DNA of 7,326 nucleotides from Acidobacteriaceae bacterium (GTDB lineage Bacteria; Acidobacteriota; Terriglobia; Terriglobales; Acidobacteriaceae): contig WQYS01000111.1 in assembly GCA_009781125.1 (NCBI GenBank), positions 1 to 7,326 on the forward strand. The letters are read 5' to 3'. Of this stretch, positions 5,078-7,326 are shown piece by piece. Under the pieces are notes generated by a model. The model saw nothing but the letters and a program-made list of their open reading frames with translations, was not told the DNA's origin and did not search any database. Every line of letters starts with the position of its first letter. The first letter of the stretch is position 1. The translations under genes and the position numbers were made by a program.

Positions 5078-6262
5078 TTATTTTTTGCTCAGTTCGACAG
5101 CTCCGTCCATGGCTTCGAAGACGTAGACCGGAGCGTCGATGTTGAACCACTTCTTGTAGGAGGCCTTGATCGCGGTCTCGAAGGCGGCCACATGTTCCTT
5201 GGCAACAAGATTCACGGTGCAGCCGCCGAAGCCGCCGCCGGTAATTCTTGCTCCGTAGCATCCCTTGAGCGCCAGCGCCTGCGAGACAAGGAAATCAATC
5301 TCCCAGACCGATACCTCAAAATCATCGCGCAGACTGGCGTGCGAGGCGACCATCAACCGCCCCAGAAGCTCCGGATCACCGGCAAACATAGCCTTCTTAG
5401 CCTTGCGGACGCGGTCATTCTCGCTGATCACATGGTGAGCGCGCTTATAGGCCGTATACGAGATATCCGGTTTTACGGCTTCAAGCTGTTTGAGCGTGGC
5501 CACGCCCAGGTCGCGAGCGCCGAACTTCGCTTTTATGGCGGCCTGTCCCTTCTCGGCCTCACGCCGCCGCCGGGCGTATTCTCCGCCACCGATCTCGTGT
5601 TTCACGGTCGAATTCACAACCACCACGCGGCAGTCGGCCAGCTTGCCGCGGTTCATGGGAAGAAGCTCGTACTTCTTGCTAAAGGTGTCGAGCAGCAAAG
5701 CGTGTCCAGCCTTGGCGTGAACGCTGACAAACTGGTCCATGATGCCGCAGGGGGAACCGGCATAGTTGTGCTCCGCCGCCTGGCAGAGCAGGGCAATCTT
5801 TTCGGGCGGCAACGTTTTGCCCGCAAAGGCGAGCAAAGCCATTGCCGTAGACACTTCGACGGAAGCCGAAGAACTGAGTCCGGCTCCCAGCGGAACATTG
5901 CCGCGAAGATGCAGTTTAAACGGCTTCGGTTTGATGCCCAGCTTCTGTAGCTCACACAGTACGCCTACGCAGTAGTTGCTCCATTCGCCTTTGACCCAAC
6001 CTGGCTTCTTGGCCTTGGCTGGACGGTCCGCCTTACTCATCACCCGTTGTTTCCTGGGGTATTGCTCGCTGGTAAAGCTGTAGTTTTGGTCGTCCCGGGG
6101 CGAGACGGAAACATCGCTTTTAAAATGAATCGCCATGGGCAGGACAAGCCCGCCGGTATAGTCAGTGTGTTCGCCGATCAGATTGACACGGCCCGGAGCC
6201 GAGCGCTCGATCGTAGCAGCCGCTACGCGCGCCGCATTGCCTGCAACAGAACTTTTCTTCAC
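5078..6262 (-). CDS. galK: Galactokinase
   Basis: This cytoplasmic GHMP-family kinase (EC 2.7.1.6) makes galactose 1-phosphate from galactose and ATP, feeding GalT. It has 394 residues, slightly longer than E. coli GalK. Motif 1, the galactose-binding signature APGRVNLIGEHTDYTGG, spans 22-38 (Arg25, Glu31, His32, Asp34). Motif 2, the ATP loop PLGAGLSSSASVE, spans 124-136. CGIMDQFVS carries the catalytic Asp176. Motif 3 is GARITGGGFGGCTVNLV at 337-353. All are intact. The N-terminus has about 20 extra residues before motif 1 with no targeting character. The start is GTG, chosen for the strong GAGGAG (6271-6276 on the plus strand) 8 bases upstream and the good alignment of motif 1. It is the first gene of the operon, behind a candidate promoter and operator; galT follows directly. 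Confidence 0.97.
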   Translation of the reverse strand: MKKSSVAGNAARVAAATIERSAPGRVNLIGEHTDYTGGLVLPMAIHFKSDVSVSPRDDQNYSFTSEQYPRKQRVMSKADRPAKAKKPGWVKGEWSNYCVGVLCELQKLGIKPKPFKLHLRGNVPLGAGLSSSASVEVSTAMALLAFAGKTLPPEKIALLCQAAEHNYAGSPCGIMDQFVSVHAKAGHALLLDTFSKKYELLPMNRGKLADCRVVVVNSTVKHEIGGGEYARRRREAEKGQAAIKAKFGARDLGVATLKQLEAVKPDISYTAYKRAHHVISENDRVRKAKKAMFAGDPELLGRLMVASHASLRDDFEVSVWEIDFLVSQALALKGCYGARITGGGFGGCTVNLVAKEHVAAFETAIKASYKKWFNIDAPVYVFEAMDGAVELSKK

Positions 6263-6270
6263 GAACTTGT

Positions 6271-6276
6271 CTCCTC
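6271..6276 (-). promoter_or_regulatory. Strong ribosome-binding site of galK
   Basis: GAGGAG on the minus strand, 8 bases before the GTG at 6262, decides this non-ATG start and predicts efficient initiation. Confidence 0.75.
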
Positions 6277-6321
6277 AACTAAAAGTCTAGCGGCCCGCGC
6301 GGGCGAGCGCCATAACGACGG

Positions 6322-6335
6322 TCCACATTTGTGGA
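6322..6335. promoter_or_regulatory. Perfect inverted repeat TCCACA-tt-TGTGGA, candidate gal operator
   Basis: A 14-base fully symmetric site lies about 5 to 18 bases downstream of the transcription start expected from the adjacent promoter, where a repressor would block initiation or elongation. It has an AT centre, unlike the central CG of classic LacI/GalR operators, so I cannot name the regulator. It could also be a small leader hairpin. Confidence 0.45.
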
Positions 6336-6346
6336 GTAGTACAAAC

Positions 6347-6375
6347 ATCATAATCCCCGCGCCGCGCGCGCTCAA
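6347..6375 (-). promoter_or_regulatory. Candidate sigma-70 promoter of galKT
   Basis: On the minus strand, TTGAGC (6370-6375) and TATGAT (6347-6352, five of six consensus bases) are separated by exactly 17 bases. The spacer is almost purely G/C, which may weaken basal activity. Transcription would start near 6340, giving a leader of about 78 bases. Confidence 0.5.
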
Positions 6376-6390
6376 AATCCATCGCGGAGA

Positions 6391-6409
6391 TTCTGCTACA
6401 AAAGCAGAA
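6391..6409. repeat. Hairpin TTCTGCT-acaaa-AGCAGAA
   Basis: Perfect seven-base arms and a five-base loop lie upstream of the gal promoter, in the start of the non-coding stretch before the plus-strand gene. A related phrase, GGAATCTGCTTT, follows at 6434-6445. It may belong to the intergenic repeat family seen further right. Confidence 0.35.
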
Positions 6410-6474
6410 CGAAGCTGGCTTCGAATAAGCGACGGAATCTGCTTTCCTCCACCCTGCCACGGACGTCCGGATAC

Positions 6475-6508
6475 CCCATCCTTGTCGCCGCGGCGACCGA
6501 AGGGTGGG
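6475..6508. repeat. REP-like hairpin with 14-bp palindromic tip
   Basis: The tip GTCGCCGCGGCGAC (6484-6497) is a perfect palindrome. CTT (6481-6483) pairs with AAG (6500-6502) past a two-base bulge, and CCCATC (6475-6480) pairs with GGTGGG (6503-6508) with one wobble. The outer words CCCATCCTT and AAGGGTGGG recur in the hairpin at 6572-6643. Confidence 0.6.
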
Positions 6509-6571
6509 AATGTACGACGCTGACTTGCCTTTATTCCGGTTGTAAAGATGGTTGATTGAGCCGTATGTTTT

Positions 6572-6643
6572 CCCACCCTTCGTCTGCCCTAAAGAAATCT
6601 GGATACCCGAACATGCATCGGCGGACAAAGGATGGGGCACCCG
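6572..6643. repeat. REP-like imperfect inverted repeat with 31-base loop
   Basis: Arm 6572-6588 (CCCACCCTTCGTCTGCC) pairs with 6620-6636 (GGCGGACAAAGGATGGG) at 15 of 17 positions, one of them a wobble. It runs on into GCACCCG, so 6632-6643 is identical to 3978-3989 next to the gal terminator. GGATACCC occurs both in its loop and just before the previous hairpin, suggesting two copies of one larger unit. Confidence 0.6.
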
Positions 6644-6648
6644 AACGG

Positions 6649-6678
6649 TTTTGCCCCCCGGGCAAAAAGCAGCTTTTT
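6649..6678. repeat. Two overlapping hairpins, possible terminator-like structure
   Basis: TTTTGCCC (6649-6656) pairs with GGGCAAAA (6660-6667) around CCC; AAAAAG (6664-6669) pairs with CTTTTT (6673-6678) around CAG. The two share the A-run and exclude each other. They sit about 80 bases before the start of the plus-strand membrane-protein gene, in its likely leader or promoter region. Confidence 0.35.
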
Positions 6679-6755
6679 CCGATAACACTGCTACGATGGA
6701 CAACACGCGCTTCGCGTAAGTTTTCAGGGCTTGAAGGAATCGACAGGGGCAAAGG

Positions 6756-7326
6756 TTGAAACTTCCGAAGATTCATTTAGGAGTACCGCAGTGGATCGCC
6801 GCTGCTCTGCTGCTGTGTCTGGTGATCCAGTGCGCGTGGGTCATCCATCGCCAGCAGCTCACGCCCGTAGACTATCGCTTCGCCCGCTGCGGACGCGAGA
6901 TGTGGGAGCGCCCGTCGCCTCTGGCGGGATACTTCACCAGTTGCGGCAACCTGAACGGAGACGGCACGTTCGCCTACCGCGCCGCGGGGCTTCCGCTCAC
7001 GGCGCAGCGGTTCGTGTTGCAGGCCATCGACAGACTGCGCAGTCCGGAGACGCGGGTGTATGCGCAAAGCTCGCTCGACGGCTCCACATGGGAGGCGCGC
7101 CATCAACTGAGCAGCATCGTCTGGCTGATTCATATGCCCTTTGTCCTCTTCGCCGCTCTGCTGGGAGGCGGACTGTGGTGGGTCACCCGGCGGCTCTTCG
7201 GCACTGCGGGCGCGGTCTTCGCTATGGGACTCTATTGCTTCACGCCTGCGATTGTCCGCTCTGACGTGACTCCAAACAACGACGTGCTGGCGATGTGGGG
7301 GCTTTACGGCACGGTCTACACAGCCA
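6756..7326 (+). CDS. Multi-pass membrane protein, probable GT-C-type glycosyltransferase, N-terminal part (3' end outside window)
   Basis: The frame is open from a TTG at 6756 to the window edge (190 residues seen). AGGGG lies 6 bases upstream, and a stop at 6732-6734 limits other starts. Third codon positions are strongly G/C throughout (CTG CTG CTG, GTC ATC, CGC), which marks this as the true frame. Topology: membrane helix 1 at 12-30 (WIAAALLLCLVIQCAWVI), a polar extracytoplasmic loop at 31-119 with Cys45 and Cys63 and a DGSTWEARHQ segment near its end, helix 2 at 121-143, helix 3 at about 147-167, then RSDVTPNNDVLAMWGLY beginning a further helix. A first helix, a long loop and paired helices fit GT39/ArnT-like enzymes that move sugars from polyprenyl-phosphate carriers, but the usual acidic pair straight after helix 1 appears only as VDYR. 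The membrane character is certain; the glycosyltransferase role is tentative. Confidence 0.7.
   Translation, partial: MKLPKIHLGVPQWIAAALLLCLVIQCAWVIHRQQLTPVDYRFARCGREMWERPSPLAGYFTSCGNLNGDGTFAYRAAGLPLTAQRFVLQAIDRLRSPETRVYAQSSLDGSTWEARHQLSSIVWLIHMPFVLFAALLGGGLWWVTRRLFGTAGAVFAMGLYCFTPAIVRSDVTPNNDVLAMWGLYGTVYTA

Larger units (their letters stand above)
6377..6755. other. Intergenic stretch between gal promoter and membrane-protein gene
   Basis: No supportable gene is present. Open frames on the minus strand here are interleaved with the hairpin repeats and have no protein-like pattern. The stretch holds the repeats listed above plus a short ACGCG-ctt-CGCGT hairpin (6705-6717). I found no convincing -35/-10 pair for the TTG start at 6756. 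Confidence 0.5.

Noticed and set aside
6259..6776. Three overlapping minus-strand frames upstream of galK
   Set aside because: They run through hairpin repeats and the gal promoter, overlap one another in different frames and have no conserved-looking segment.

Overview
The window is a bacterial chromosome segment that I read as two different kinds of DNA joined near position 3,830-3,890. The right part (about 3,890-7,326) is GC-rich: a galactose operon (galK then galT, minus strand) followed on the plus strand by the start of a multi-pass membrane protein that looks like a glycosyltransferase of the GT-C type. The left part (1-3,830) has mixed, lower GC and accessory genes: the tail of a serine recombinase, small genes of unknown function, a secreted Sel1-repeat protein with a membrane-anchored partner, a small ribbon-helix-helix-like protein, and a 600-base non-coding stretch with a very AT-rich core (39 G/C in the 180 bases 3481-3660, about 22%). 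The gal sequences, the GT-C-like gene and the intergenic hairpin repeats containing ATGGGGCACCCG remind me of Acidobacteriaceae (Terriglobus, Granulicella, Edaphobacter). That assignment is from memory and was not searched.

Layout. 2-331: C-terminal half of a site-specific serine recombinase, plus strand, 5' end outside the window. 365-958: small unknown ORFs; the pair 522-716 and 710-958 may be one gene split by a one-base indel. About 979-1010: a hairpin between convergent genes that could terminate both. 2878-1032 (minus): a two-gene unit, a DUF3761-like membrane-anchored protein and then, 14 bases on, an eight-repeat Sel1 protein with a signal peptide. 2879-3033: divergent control region with an inverted repeat and a possible promoter. 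3034-3231: small RHH-like protein. 3232-3889: no gene; AT-rich core and a cluster of overlapping palindromes. 3890-3982: two hairpins with related arms; the second lies just beyond galT and is the likely gal terminator.

The gal operon (6262-4001, minus) has a good candidate sigma-70 promoter (TTGAGC, 17 bases, TATGAT), a perfect 14-base inverted repeat just downstream of the expected start site, a strong GAGGAG ribosome-binding site before the GTG start of galK, and galT 18 bases after galK. GalK phosphorylates galactose and GalT exchanges the galactose 1-phosphate onto UDP; the epimerase GalE, which completes the Leloir pathway, is not in the window. Between galK and the membrane protein (6263-6755) there is no gene, only the gal control region and several hairpins, two of them resembling the repeat next to galT.

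The left side has features of a mobile or accessory island inserted downstream of the gal terminator, but neither its other end nor a target-site duplication is visible. I see no CRISPR array, rRNA or tRNA.
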